Program-made: the position numbers and the translations under genes
Notes under the pieces: generated by a model
What the model saw: only the letters and a program-made list of their open reading frames with translations
Told to the model about the DNA's origin: nothing
Databases searched by the model: none
Shown: positions 32,864 through 44,309 of the stretch, in pieces
Layout: every line of letters starts with the position of its first letter
Position numbering within the stretch: the stretch's first letter is position 1
DNA from: Aspidapion aeneum
Lineage: Eukaryota; Arthropoda; Insecta; Coleoptera; Brentidae
Assembly (NCBI GenBank): GCA_963576565.1
Contig: OY755038.1
Span: forward strand, 175,698,907-175,762,906
DNA: 64,000 nucleotides
Reading direction: 5' to 3'

Positions 32864-33427
32864 ATGTCTGTAACGACCAACGCGCATAACTCAAAAACCG
32901 CTTGGCCGATTTTAATGAAATTTGGTACCTAGGCTGGGTCTTGGGTCGAGATGGTCCCGTTTAAAAATGAACAAAATCCACCGAACAGAAACCAAATAAA
33001 AGGGTGGGGGTGGATTAAAAAAATTAGAGTTTATGTGAAAATATGGCGTGTGTGATATGAAACGAAAGGTAATTGAGTCTGCAGTTAATCAAAATACATT
33101 TTAATTTATTTAAAAAAAAAGGGTGGGGGTATATTTTAAAAATTAGAGTTTAAGTGAAAATATGGCGTGTGTGATATCAAACGAAAGGTAATTGAGTCCG
33201 GAGTTTAACAAAATACATTTTAGTTTTTTGTTTCTTTTAAGGGTGGGGGTAGATTTCAAAAATTTGAGTTTAAGTCAAAACATGGCTTGTGTGGTATCAA
33301 ACAAAAGGTAATTTAGTCTGGAGTTAAATAAAATATATTTCAGTTTTTAGTTATATTAGCTCACACGTACACTATAACTATAGTACCTAGTGTGAGCTTA
33401 GGGGCCCATATATTGGCAGAGTATTTT
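32688..33427 (+). mobile_element. AGCTCACAC repeat, copy 2
   Basis: Same order of parts as copy 1 and very similar to it. The frame through the tetranucleotide tract (RRLSVCLSVCLSV) is a by-product. Confidence 0.8.
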
Positions 33428-33521
33428 TTATTAAATAACCACAAACACAAATTATTCTTTTGGATTTTTTTTTACCACGATTTGTTTTAGAGATAAATAA
33501 ATGGATCTAGGACAGATCTGA

Positions 33522-34031
33522 TACCTTCCTAGTTAGCCTATTAGCACACTTCAAGTAAAGCTATGATAATCCGCCTTGAAAACAGTTTTTTTTTTAATAT
33601 CTCAGAAACTAAAGCTCCTACGAAGTTTTTAGTTATAACACAAATTATTAAGCCAAATGTAGACTATTTTATTCCGAAAAATACATATTAATGCGATGCT
33701 CCGTTAAAAAGTTTGCATTTTTAAAAATTTTGAATTGTCAAAAACCTGTCATTAGCATTAATGGATTTTGATCAAAATCTAACCAGTTCGTAAGAGTGTT
33801 GAACACTATTTTTCCTAAAAATTCTATGAAAATCGGTTCAGCGGTGTAGGGGATATCGTGTTACGGACAGAAAAAAAATACACACACACACACACACACA
33901 CAGACGCCACGACGATATTGCTAGGATAGGTCAAAATACACCCAAATAACAAATGTTCGGCGTCTCAACAAAAAAAAATTTCTTCGAAAACAATACCTTC
34001 TCTAGCCATTGCTGTGCGGGCTAGGAAGGTA
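33522..34031 (+). mobile_element. TACCTTCCTAG MITE, copy B
   Basis: Ends TACCTTCCTAG and CTAGGAAGGTA; 510 bp, uninterrupted. Contains a CA microsatellite after gtgttacggacag. It shares sequence beyond its left end (aaataaatggatc) with copy A, so the repeat may be a little longer than the inverted ends suggest. Confidence 0.75.
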
Positions 34032-34403
34032 AAAATATAAGGCACTTTATTGCATATCCGCATTCCATATTTAGGAAATGAAAATAAAGTGTTTTTTTTT
34101 ATCTCGAAAACAAAGCGAGATGCGAAAAAAACCTAGGAAGTAAAAAAGTTGTATTTTGGATTTGCTTACTTATAAAAAAATATACAAAATAAAAGTTGTC
34201 AGTGGCGCATAACCGATTTTTTAAAAGTTTAGTACCTTATAAACGCCCCTAAAGTGTCAATAGTAGCTTTAACACAACTTTGTCATTCGCCGTTTAAAAT
34301 TTTCTCTAAAAAAGGTCTTTTAACATTTTTCCCGAAAATGCTTGGTTTTTTTGAAAACTGAATAAAACCTAATAAAAACATGATTTTTTTTCGTGATCTT
34401 AAA

Positions 34404-34942
34404 AAATACTTTGCCAATCTATGGGCACCTAAGCTCACACTAGGTACTATAGTTATAATGTACATCTGAGTGCTAATATAACTAAAAACTGAAATATATT
34501 TTATTCAATTCCAGACTTAATTACCTTTCGTTTGATACCACACAAGCCATTTTTTGACGTAAACTCTAATTTTTAAAATCTACCCCCACCCTTTTTTAAA
34601 CTAAAATATATTTTGTTTAACTCCAGACTCAATTACCTTTCGTTTAATTTAATAAACTCTAATTTTTGACATCTACCCCCACCCTTTTTTTTTAAATAAC
34701 TTAAAATTCATTTTGTTTAGCTCCAGACTTAATTAACTTTCGTTTGATATCACACACGCCATATTTTCACATAAACTCTCATTTTTTAAATCTACCCCCA
34801 CCCTTTTATTTGGCTTGCGTTCAGTGGATTTCGTTCATTTTTAAATGGGGACCACCACAGCTCAAGACCCAGCCTAGTTACCAAATTTCATTTAAATCGG
34901 ACAAGCGGTTTTTGAGTTATGCGGGTTGGTCGTTACAGACAT

Positions 34943-35000
<58 letters not shown>

Positions 35001-35079
35001 GGCAAGACAAAAAAGTTTCAAAATCATCTGAAACGCAAAGATATATAAAAAATTTTGAAATCGGAGCAACTTTTTTTTT
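34404..35079 (-). mobile_element. AGCTCACAC repeat, copy 3 (truncated)
   Basis: Inverted copy beginning aaaatactttgccaatctatg. It loses its 5' end after ggagcaacttttttttt, so the first hairpin is missing. It carries about 15 units of the (GACA)n tract. Confidence 0.78.
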
Positions 35080-35562
35080 GTGACATCCCCATTGTAACAC
35101 TTGTTATGGTTGTTGAGATATTAAGATTTTTTATCACTTAAAGATATCCTTTTTAATCTAGCTACATTATCTATTTAAAACCAATTATGATATACAACTG
35201 TTACTTACCGTCTAGAATTTAAATATACAGCCAAAATTTAAAAAATTTAACTTTTAACGAAATTTTCGTTTACTTCATAAATGCTTGTTTATAGAAAAAT
35301 CTCAAATATACAAAATAGCAAAATGTAAATAAATACGGATCTGTCTTTTAGCCATACACCACCTTGGATTAATCCCATACTTATATAGATTTAGCACCGG
35401 ACCAACTCAACTGCGATTCATCTCTTTTTAACATGCGCTGGCCGCGCGCATACTATCGATAGGATTAAATCGCTGGATAGGTTAAGCTTTATGAAACGAA
35501 TATTCACCATGTATACGTTTATCTTTATTAGCGCATTGAAACTGTATATTACATTGTCTTTT

Positions 35563-36280
35563 AGCTCACACTACTACTATACTATAGTAGTGTGAGCTAT
35601 GGTGATCCTAATTTTTTCGAGAAAAAAAAAGTTGCTCCGATTTCAAAATTTTTTATATATTTTTGCGTTTCAGATGATTTTGAAACTTTTTTGTTGCGCC
35701 GTCTGTCTGTCTGTCTGTCTGTCTGTCTGTATGTCTGTAACGACCAACGCGCATAACTCAAAAACCGCTTTCACGATTTTAATGAAATTTGATACCCAGG
35801 TTGGGTCTTGGGTCAAGATGGTCCCATTTAAAAATAAACAAAATCTATCGAACACAAGCCAAATAAAAGGGTGGGGGTTGATTTCCAAAATAAGAGTTTA
35901 TGTGAAAATATGGCGTGTGTGATATCAAACGAAAGGCAATTGAGTCTGGAGTTAAACAAAATAAATTTTAGTTTAAAAAAAGGGGTGGGGGTAGATTTCA
36001 AAAATTAGAGTTTAATGAAAATATGGCGTGTGTGATATCAAACGAAAGGTAATTAAGTCTGGAGTTTAAAAAATATATTTTAGTTTAAAAAAAAGGGTGG
36101 GGGTAGATTTAAAAAATTAGAGTTTAAGTCAAAACATGGCTTGTGTGGTATCAAACGAAAGGTAATTGAGTCTGAGTTGAACAAAATAAATTTAAGTTTT
36201 TAGTTATATTAGCTCACACGTACTTTATAACTATTATACCTAGTGTGAGCTCAGGTGCCCATATATTGGCAGAGTATTTT
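35563..36280 (+). mobile_element. AGCTCACAC repeat, copy 4
   Basis: Complete copy with both end hairpins and the TTGGCAGAGTATTTT end. Fourth copy within 4.8 kb. Confidence 0.8.
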
Positions 36281-36617
36281 AATTAGTTATTCAAGAAAAA
36301 CGATAGACTCCTAACAAAAAGTATCTCAAGATAATGATATAGAGAGTACTGGTTCATAAAATCAATAATTTTTTAATAAAAAAACAACGTTTGATGCTAA
36401 GGCAAAATCACAATAGAGGCACTTTACTGTGCTCTTTTTTCGAGCCCTTAAGAGAAGTGTTTCTCAAAAATTGCGTTTTTATTCATTCCTTGTATCTCGC
36501 TTATTTTGTAAGATATTTTTATTCTGTAAAGACCTTTTTTGGCAACTTTTTTAGGGCAAAATAATTTTTTAAAACATTTTTTTTATTACTTATTTCATTA
36601 AGTTCGTGCTATTAGTA

Positions 36618-36893
36618 GGGACTTATTGCAATAAAGCCAGCCAGTAATTGTGCCGGGCACTATTCTAACAGTTTCGCATTATAAGAACAGCTGTCCTCTT
36701 TCAAAGTTAGGCCTCTGTGTATTCTAAGAGCCGGAATTAATAGTGCCGCCATTATTAATGGAAAATAAACGACTGGATTTAGAAATTCGACTTTGGTATA
36801 TCAATTTTGAAAGATCAACTGTCAGTTTTTAATGCGAAACTTTCAGAATACTGCCCGGCACAATTACTGCCGGGCTTTATTGCAATAAGTCCC
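36618..36893. mobile_element. GGGACTTATTGC MITE, copy 1
   Basis: Inverted ends GGGACTTATTGCAATAAAGC over about 65 bp, flanked by TA on each side (36616-36617, 36894-36895). The interior is shared with 50179-50422 (gttaggcctctgtgtatt-like, attattaatggaaaataa). A TA duplication suits Tc1/mariner-type mobilisation. Confidence 0.8.
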
Positions 36894-37037
36894 TATTATC
36901 TTAAATTGATAAACTTAATTTTCTTCTTGCTTTAAAGTAGTTTGTAGTTTGTAAGTTTTTTTTAAATTGTGCTGTCTTGTGATGTCCAATCATAAACTAA
37001 AGAACCAGATTTTAAGATCTTAACTAGCTTTAAGGCA

Positions 37038-37073
37038 CTGATGATGGTCAGATAGACCGAAAGCGCTTTGCTA
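37038..37073 (+). ncRNA. hammerhead-like core, degenerate
   Basis: CTGATGA (37038-37044), then T, then GGTC/GACC stem with loop agata, then GAAA (37059-37062), then a 2-bp stem III around gcttt, ending in a CTA cleavage triplet (37071-37073). Stem I pairing between the outer flanks is not visible, so this copy is probably inactive. Such cores are typical of Penelope-like elements and retrozymes. Confidence 0.35.
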
Positions 37074-37259
37074 AAGAATACTTTAATAAAATTTTGCACG
37101 AAGTACAAAAAGCCTTTTTTTTGCATTTAAAGTCACGTGCACGCAACCACCCCCTCACATTTGCAGTTAATTAAAAGATTTAAAAATAAAGTAAAAAACG
37201 TTAAAAATAATATCATAGAAATTATTTGTGAAAAACGTGAGATTGACATTGTTATTTAA

Positions 37260-37493
37260 CTTGTAATTTTTGTAAATGCCTCACTCAAAATTATTCTAAA
37301 ATGGCAAGACATCGACCATCCAGATTTTGAAAAATGTGATATGTTTGACTGCTTTATTCAAGCAACAAAACCCCAATATTTAAACGGCAGAAATACTCGT
37401 ATTTTTATGCAAAATGCGTTAAAAAAAATTACTTACAAATGCCAACATTGTCTTACACAAATTGGCAATCAGTTTGAACATTTATATCATTAA
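37260..37493 (+). pseudogene. coding-like frame with Cys/His motif
   Basis: A 77-codon open frame without ATG, reading WQDIDHPDFEKCDMFDCF, then QATKPQYLNGRNTRIFMQ, then YKCQHCLTQIGNQFEHLYH and stop. C-x2-C-x9-H-x2-H at the end could be a zinc finger. Upstream of the TAA at 37257 the frame stays coding-like (NNIIEIICEKREIDIVI), so one stop may have broken a longer gene. I do not recognise the family. Confidence 0.25.
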
Positions 37494-38819
37494 AGAAAAA
37501 TTAGTTAATATTTTTGTAATTCGTTATTTTTTTTTGAATTTGTCGTAGACTTTGTTTCAAATAAATCTTTAAATTATCTTCAAACCATTTTAGTTTGCTA
37601 AGTATCAAAACAGTTAAACTAAAAATCGTTCAACTAGCAATTTTTAATTTACAGTTATGTTGGAAATTTCCAGGTTCGGACTAAGTTTCTTTTTTAATAT
37701 TTCTTTTTAACCTTAAAACACAAAAATATTAAAATTTTATGATTTTGTGATAATAATAGCATGAAACCAATCAAAATATTAATTAAATTAAATCTTAATC
37801 TCAAAAACTAAACAAAACCATAAAAAACTGACAACTTTATTAGTCTCTTCTAAAAAGGTTGCCAGTAAAAGGTTTTTACAGAATAAAAATATCTGGAGAT
37901 TATTAAAAATGCAATTTTTTCAAAAACTCCTTGTATTAGCGAAACTACGGGGTATAGCCAAAATCTGATCATCATTTTTCAGGGCTCAAAAAAAAGCACA
38001 GTAAGGTGCAATCGGACGAGTTTCCCATTAATTTAATCCCATCTAAAATGGGACACGCCGTACTTTAATAATTTCGAGGTGAATCTACAAAATTGTCGAA
38101 AAATTGCGTGTAGATATCTTAATTATTCCGAGGTAATTTGACGAGGCGTGCATGGAAATTCCGATTCAGGTCACGTGAAGACGACAGGCTTTCCAGATGC
38201 AGCGACCCTAATAAATACAAGTATAGGACGCCCTCTTTATAAAGAATATTATCTTTGATAAAAGGTTATAATAAAAGCCATCAATAATGGATCGTTGTAA
38301 ATTGTATCTTACTAGCTTAAAAGGAGCATCATATAGCTATTGAGGAAATTGTGGTTCAAAATCGCCGCAAACCGGGGTAGCTTTGTAATTTCGGTGTAAC
38401 TTTGGGATACTTTTTATATCTTACTCCATAAGAATCCTTAATCTACACAGGCCCTAAATTTTGGTACACAATCTTATTCTTTAACAATGTCACATTTGTT
38501 TTGACTGAAGTCAGTGGGATTTCAATAGTTGATGGCGTAAACAGGTGTTTTTGAAAAGTCTGTTAACTTTCACTTATATGGCTCAAACCACTAAAAATAA
38601 TTAGTTTTTGATAAACACATTTTAGAAGGTAATATTTTGGCTTGCTATATAATTATTATACACATCTAAAAAACATTAATTATATTTAAATTAAAACTAT
38701 AACAAATGTAGGTTCATGTCCCAAAGTTAGATTACAAATGTTGTTATATAAAAACCCAAATAAAAAGGCGTGGTATGTCAAAGTTACACTCAGTTTGAAA
38801 ATGTGAATTTATAGATATT

Positions 38820-39299
38820 TACCTTCCTGGCCTGCACAGCAATGGCTAGAGAAGGTATTGTTTTTAAGATAACGCCGCAAATGTGTTATTTGGGTGTATT
38901 TTGACCTACCCTAGCAATATCGTCGTGATGTCTGTCTGTGTGTGTGTGTGTGTATATATGTCTGTCCGTAACACGATAGCTCCTAAACCGCGGAACCGAT
39001 TTTCATTAAATGTTTATGTAAAATATTATTCGATACTGTGACGAGCTGATTAGATTTTGGTCAAAATTTATCAATGCTAATGAAAGATTTTTACAGTTAA
39101 AAAGTTTTAAAAATGCTAACTTTTTAACGCTTTTCATCAATATGCGGTTTTCAGAATAAAGCAGCGCACATTTTTTTCAAAAATTTGTGTCCTAACCAAA
39201 AACTTCGTAGGAGCTTTCGTTTCGGAGATATTTATAAAACTCTGATTTTAAGGTTCAATTTAGCAGAGTTTACTTGGAGTATAATGGGTTAGGAAGGTA
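38820..39299 (-). mobile_element. TACCTTCCTAG MITE, copy C
   Basis: Inverted copy, 480 bp, with tgtgtgtgtg tract and the tgtccgtaacacgatagct segment. Shows the target of the hAT insertion in copy A in its empty state. Confidence 0.72.
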
Positions 39300-40530
39300 T
39301 CAGTCAAGTGCAAAGTCAAAGCGGGGCTTGGTGCCTAATTGTCGTAAAAAATTATCAAAATTACTTTGTAGAAAAGCTAGTGATGACGCCAGCTTTGTGC
39401 CAAGAAAGGGTCAGGCATTTTTGGGAGCAGTATAATGCGTTATTATTTCACTAGGCATATAATTTGGGATTGGCAAAGTGCCTTTTTTTCTTATTTTAAG
39501 GAGGGGTCAGTAATAATTTTAGGGCGTCCTGGGACACATTTGTCTCCCCTTTGCCTCGCCACTGAAATGCAGTTTTAAAAGACCAAATATCAAAAACTAT
39601 TTATACTTATTTATATTCGAAAGTGTTAAAGGTTTAATTCTTGAAAGCCCAAGCGTATTTATCAATTGAAGTAAAGTAACAAAAACTTGAAAAATCTTAT
39701 AATAGTTAACGGTGGTTAAAGTTTTTAAACTGGTAGTTAAGATAATATTACCTATTACTAGAAAAATAAGTACCTAAGGTAAGTAAGTATCTTTTGTGCA
39801 AATTTGTAAAACCGCTTGAACATGTTGCGCGTCGAATGTGTTTTGAGGAATAAACTTTTATTTGAAATAATTTATTTTTCACAAAAATCATTCAAAGATT
39901 AGAAAAACTACAATAGTGTTCATATTATCTACAATTTTTGCTTATTCTAAGGTACTTTATTGTTTGCATGGATGTCAAAAGAAATATATTTCACTTAACA
40001 CTTTGCCTTCTGGAGATTAAATAAAAGACTTTTTTTATTTTGAACGAAAAAATTTAACTCGACAAGTTTTTCCATAAATATGGTAAAACGATTTTCGTTA
40101 TTTTTTGTTCCTCTTTTTCCTTTTTTTAAACTTTTGTAAAGGTTTAAGACCCTTTCGCTAAAAAATATTCTAAATGCGACTGGCATTTAAAGCTTAATTT
40201 TCACCGAAATTCAAGCACTTATCGTTCTAAATTCTACAAGAGTTTAGCGAGTTAAATTTTATTTTACTTTAATTTTTTCGCCTTTACATCGGTAATATTT
40301 CTATTTTGATAAGGAAATAAGGTAGCTTTTCGTCATTATCATTTCTGCTATTGCACTATTTACTACATTAGAATTCAACAAGATTTTTACACTCAATAGA
40401 AATTATTAAAAACAAATTTATTGTAAATCAAACAAATCAGCTGGCGGTAGCCATCTTGTTCTCTGTGAACAAAAAAAATTAAAAATATTAGTACGGTCCC
40501 TAGGATAGACCGGTTTTCAGATCTTATATA
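39300..40530. other. AT-rich stretch without a recognised gene
   Basis: A CCTTTGCCTCGCCACTG end at 39547-39563 resembles the right end of a hAT-type element, but no left end was found. Frames at 39995 and 40393 are unsupported. Confidence 0.35.
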
Positions 40531-40674
40531 TACAGTCAAACCTCTATAACTCGAACCTCTCCATAACTCGAACCTATTAAGTGGTCCCTGCAATTTTTAT
40601 ATATATTTTATATGTATTTTAGTTATCCCTTATTGGTTGTCCATTTAAGTTCGAGTTATAGAAGTTCGACTGTA
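40531..40674. mobile_element. 144-bp MITE, pogo-like ends
   Basis: TACAGTCAAACCTCTATAAC at the left faces the complement of TACAGTCGAACTTCTATAAC at the right, both continuing into tcgaa. Flanked by TA-rich sequence. The ends resemble pogo/Tigger-type MITEs; that assignment is from general resemblance. Confidence 0.65.
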
Positions 40675-40696
40675 TATATATATATATATATATATA

Positions 40697-41296
40697 TACA
40701 GGGTGTTTCAAAATTCAGTAACATAATTTTAACATTAAATTCCTTGAAAGATTATTAGACAAAAAGTTCATATAAACATAGATCCAAAAACGCTTAGTTT
40801 TTGAGATACTATCTTTTTCTTAATTTCGATATACTCGCTCTAACATTCTGGAGCATTTTTTTATTTTAATGATAGCAGCCTTTATTACCACAGCAATTTT
40901 CTCTAAAGAGACGCGAAAAAATTGCAATAAATAAAAAAGTTTGCAAATGAAACAAGTAATATTTCTTGTCTTACAATTTACCAGTGGCTTACAACAGAAA
41001 AAAATCAGGGGGGAAAGGGCCACATGACCTCTGAAAAAGTATCACCCTGTAGGTTTTTACTATTATTTGTTTAATAGTGTTGTGACTATTGCTGAATACA
41101 TGCGCCAAATTTGAGCAAAATATCTCAAAAACTGCCCGACCTATAAACAAAAAAATTAAAAAGAAATTAAAATTTAACACCCGGTATCTTGAAAACCAAA
41201 CATTTGCGGACCTATGTTTATATGAACATTCTATCTTAAAATCACTTAGGGAATTTACCTCTAAAGTTATGTTATTGAATTTTGAAACACCCTGTA
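40697..41296. mobile_element. 600-bp MITE, TACAGGGTGTTTC ends
   Basis: Inverted ends TACAGGGTGTTTCAAAATTC, matching over about 45 bp, abut (TA)n tracts on both sides. The minus- and plus-strand frames across it have no domain. Confidence 0.75.
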
Positions 41297-41310
41297 TATA
41301 TATATATATA

Positions 41311-42020
41311 TACAGGGTGTCCCATAACTTAGGGGCCCTAGGCCAACAGGTGATAGTGGAGGTCATGTCTGATAAAAAAAAAGTTCCTATAATGCATGGG
41401 TCGAAACTCTTTCTTTGTCGAGATACATAGCATCAAAATTGGCAATTTTTTTAATAATAATTTGATAATAACTTTTAAAAAAAACGCAGTAGAAATATGA
41501 AATTTGGTAGAGTCATGTATTAGAACAAGAGCAATAAATTAAAATAAAAATTCTTATGAAAAAAATTAGTAGGTTAATTTTTTTTAGAAAAAACAATTTT
41601 TTTGGTATAAACTTTTATAAATGCCATATTAAACGCAATGTTTTTTTTATATTTTTTTAAAATAAAAACAAATCTCTAGCAAGACATTATAATAAAATAT
41701 TATTAATATTTTTTAAAAGAATAAGTAAGCAAAAATTAATTTTTTTAAAAAACTATTATTTTTTATACGTTTCTGGAGGTTATTTTGACACACTGTATCT
41801 CCTCAACTTGCAATTTTATTTTTTTAAAAATACTACACAATTGGCTGAGTATTGAGCTGGCTGTGACAGATTTTTTTTTTTGTGGAACCGTTTTGTCCCT
41901 ACTCCTCTAACTTTAAACATTCTATATCTTAAAAACAGATATGTGTTGACCCCCATTTAATATAAACTTTTTTCTCGGAAATAACCTACTCTATCACTTG
42001 CTGCACTATGGCCCCTAAGA
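41311..42020. mobile_element. TACAGGGTGTCCC MITE, copy 3
   Basis: The left end TACAGGGTGTCCCATAAC starts directly after a (TA)n tract. The right end is cut inside ggcccctaag, where tacagggtgtgac of another repeat begins. Confidence 0.7.
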
Positions 42021-42519
42021 TACAGGGTGTGACTACAAGGTTGTTCAAATTAGATCAAATGAGCAGTTTTTGGGGGACATTAAAAATCTGGTTTCGTATT
42101 AAAAAAAACTAATATATCCCGAGCTACAGGGGTCTTTCGAAAAATTGCTCAAATCTATTTTAATAAATATCTCAAGAAGTATAGTTTTTACAAAAAAATG
42201 GTAAAGATATCTTTTTTTGCATTTTTGACGTTCTTCAATATGGTATTTTTTAAGAAAATTTACGACGTCTAGTTTTCGAGATATTACCATTAAGTTACTG
42301 TTTTTAGATACCGACCTGTATTTTTTATTCCATTTTTCAAAATAACTTTTTTTTATGATTTTAATGATGTGTCCATATTTATTTATATTTTAATGCTAAA
42401 AAAATGGCATTTAAGTTTTTTGGCACTTTTACTTTTTTTATCATAGGTGGCTTGGACAGCAAAAAAAAACAATTGCTTATAAAAACCTATGATGCGTAAT
42501 ACATGTGTTAAATTTAGTT

Positions 42520-42682
42520 TGGTTGCTCTCCGGAGGCGTGATATTGATATTTGCAAAAAAAATATGGTCCGATGAAAGCCATTTTTGCAATAATGGATGG
42601 TACAACTGGAACTGGCATTATCGGCGGACACAAGAAAATGAGCATTTTCAAAGAGAAACGGCATTACAAGAAAGATTTGGGA
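42520..42682 (+). pseudogene. mariner/Tc-type transposase fragment
   Basis: The plus frame reads KKIWSDESHFCNNGWYN, then HYRRTQENEHFQRETA, then LQERFG, where it is cut by the TCTGAG element. W-S/T-D-E-S-x-F is the first catalytic Asp block of mariner-like transposases, followed by the usual N-x-H-Y-W...ENPH...RE..FQ.RFG pattern in diverged form. Neither the N-terminal helix-turn-helix nor the later catalytic residues were found nearby, and the sequence after the inserted element does not resume the gene. Confidence 0.65.
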
Positions 42683-43957
42683 TCTGAGGGCACGGCAGTG
42701 CCTCGCCAAGTTCGCGCGCCGTAACCATCTTTTCTTGAAACATTTCAGCCGATATTTGACCTACCTAAAACTCTACTTCGGAATGAGCTACGAACCTCAA
42801 GCGTTGCACAGTCGTAGATCCCCATGGAGTTAACAACCCATCTAAGTGTCATGGAATTCCATAAAGTAGTAAAGTAGCTACGAAATTTCAAAAAACGTCG
42901 AAATTGCCACTCACTGACTCACTCACTCATGTATAGATCATCAATATTCTACTGTACTTCCAGACATGCTACAAAGCTGAAATTTGGCAGACTGATAGAA
43001 ATTATGACCAAACCTTTGGAAAAAAACCCCAAAATTTTAATTTACTCCCCTCCCCTATACATTTAAAGTTATGTAAAAGTAGCATCGCCGACTTCCAGAA
43101 ATGCTAGAGACTTGAGCTTTGGCAGACTGATAGGAACTATGATAAAACTATAGGAAAAAATTAAAACACCCCAAAATTCTAATTTACTTCCCTCCCCTAT
43201 AAATGTAAAATTAAGTAAAAATAACATTGCCTACTTCCAGACATGCTAGAGAGATGAGCTTTGGAAGACCGGTAGTAACTATGATAAAGTTATAGAAAAA
43301 AATTAAAACACCCCAAAATTCTAATTTACTTCCTTCTCCTATAAATGTAAAGTTATGTAAAAGTAACACTGCCCACTTCCAGAAACGCTAGAGAACTGAA
43401 CTTTTTAAGACTGAAAGACAATATAAAAAAGTTTTAAAACACCAACATTTTAATTTACTTCCTTCTCCTATAAATGTAAATGTATATTCCAAATTCGCTA
43501 GAGAGCTGAGCTTTGGAAGGCTGATAGGAACTACGATAAAACCATGAAAAACAAATAAAAAACCTCAAAAATTTAAGAAAGGCATAAGGCAAAATTAAGT
43601 ATTATCCAATTCCTTTAAAAAAGAAGTGAAATCATAAAAAAAAACATTTCATGTAAAAAAAAGCCCAGTACGCGAAAATGGCTTTCCGTAAAAAGAATTG
43701 AGATAAAAGTAAAGCCAAGTTCTCCAATACAAATTTCAAAATGAAAGGTTCTTACTAGTTTAGAAATATTTTTCTAAACTTGGCTATTACGGCTGTAAAT
43801 GACTCTTAGGCACAGTGCTAAATTGAACATAAAGAAGTTTGGCTGTAATAGCAAAGTTTTAAAAAAACATTTCCAAACTAGTAAGAACCTTTCGTTTTGA
43901 AATTTGTATTGGAGAACTTGGCTTTACTTTTATCTCAATTCTTTTTACGGAATGCCG
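42683..43957 (+). mobile_element. TCTGAG tandem-array element, copy 2
   Basis: Starts TCTGAGGGCACGGCAGTGCC after an A, with a clean hairpin (GGCAC/GTGCC). Array units of about 125 bp run from 42960 to 43560. It ends in a long palindrome: 43680-43797 and the complement of 43838-43957 agree over about 115 bp with a 40-bp loop. Inserted inside a transposase fragment. Confidence 0.7.
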
Positions 43958-44065
43958 GAATTCTTTTGAAGCTGAAACGAACACATTATTTTCTTCGAAT
44001 TTTAATTTTTGTGTAAGGAAAAATAAAGCGGGCTAAAAAAAATAACGGTATATGTCAAAAATATT

Positions 44066-44309
44066 GTTTTATAAGAATGTTCTATAAAACAGTAGGAAAC
44101 TTGCTTTAGTTTTTAAAAAATATTAGTTGTTCGTATCATATCTAACTGATCTAACTTTTGTTTACAAAAATCAGCTGGACCAAAAATTATGTGTTTTATA
44201 AGAATATTCTATAAAACAGTAGGAAACTTGCTTTAGTTTTCAAAAAATATTAGTTGTTCGTATCATATCTAACTGATCTAACTTTTGTTTACAAAAATCA
44301 GCTGGACCA
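44066..44309 (+). repeat. 127-bp tandem duplication
   Basis: Two nearly identical blocks (44066-44182, 44193-44309) starting gttttataagaat and ending tcagctggacca, ten bases apart. Confidence 0.85.

Larger units (their letters stand above)
36419..38009. mobile_element. 1.6-kb inverted-repeat element
   Basis: The left end GCACTTTACTGTGCTC and right end (complement GCACCTTACTGTGCTT) continue with t-run and gagccct. A second inverted block (tattctgtaaagacctttt at 36528; complement at 37840-37890) shows arms of about 150 bp with gaps. It contains a nested MITE (36618-36893), a hammerhead-like motif (37038) and a short coding-like frame (37260). Confidence 0.55.

Noticed and set aside
32717..32932. 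Open frames with RRLSVCLSVCLSV-type repeats (also at 35599, 45148 and, opposite strand, 34744 and 35670)
   Set aside because: They read through the tetranucleotide microsatellite of the AGCTCACAC repeat in several frames and both strands; no conserved protein.
42383..42709. Minus-strand frame MARHCRALRSQIFL
   Set aside because: Shadow of the plus-strand transposase fragment and of the TCTGAG element end.
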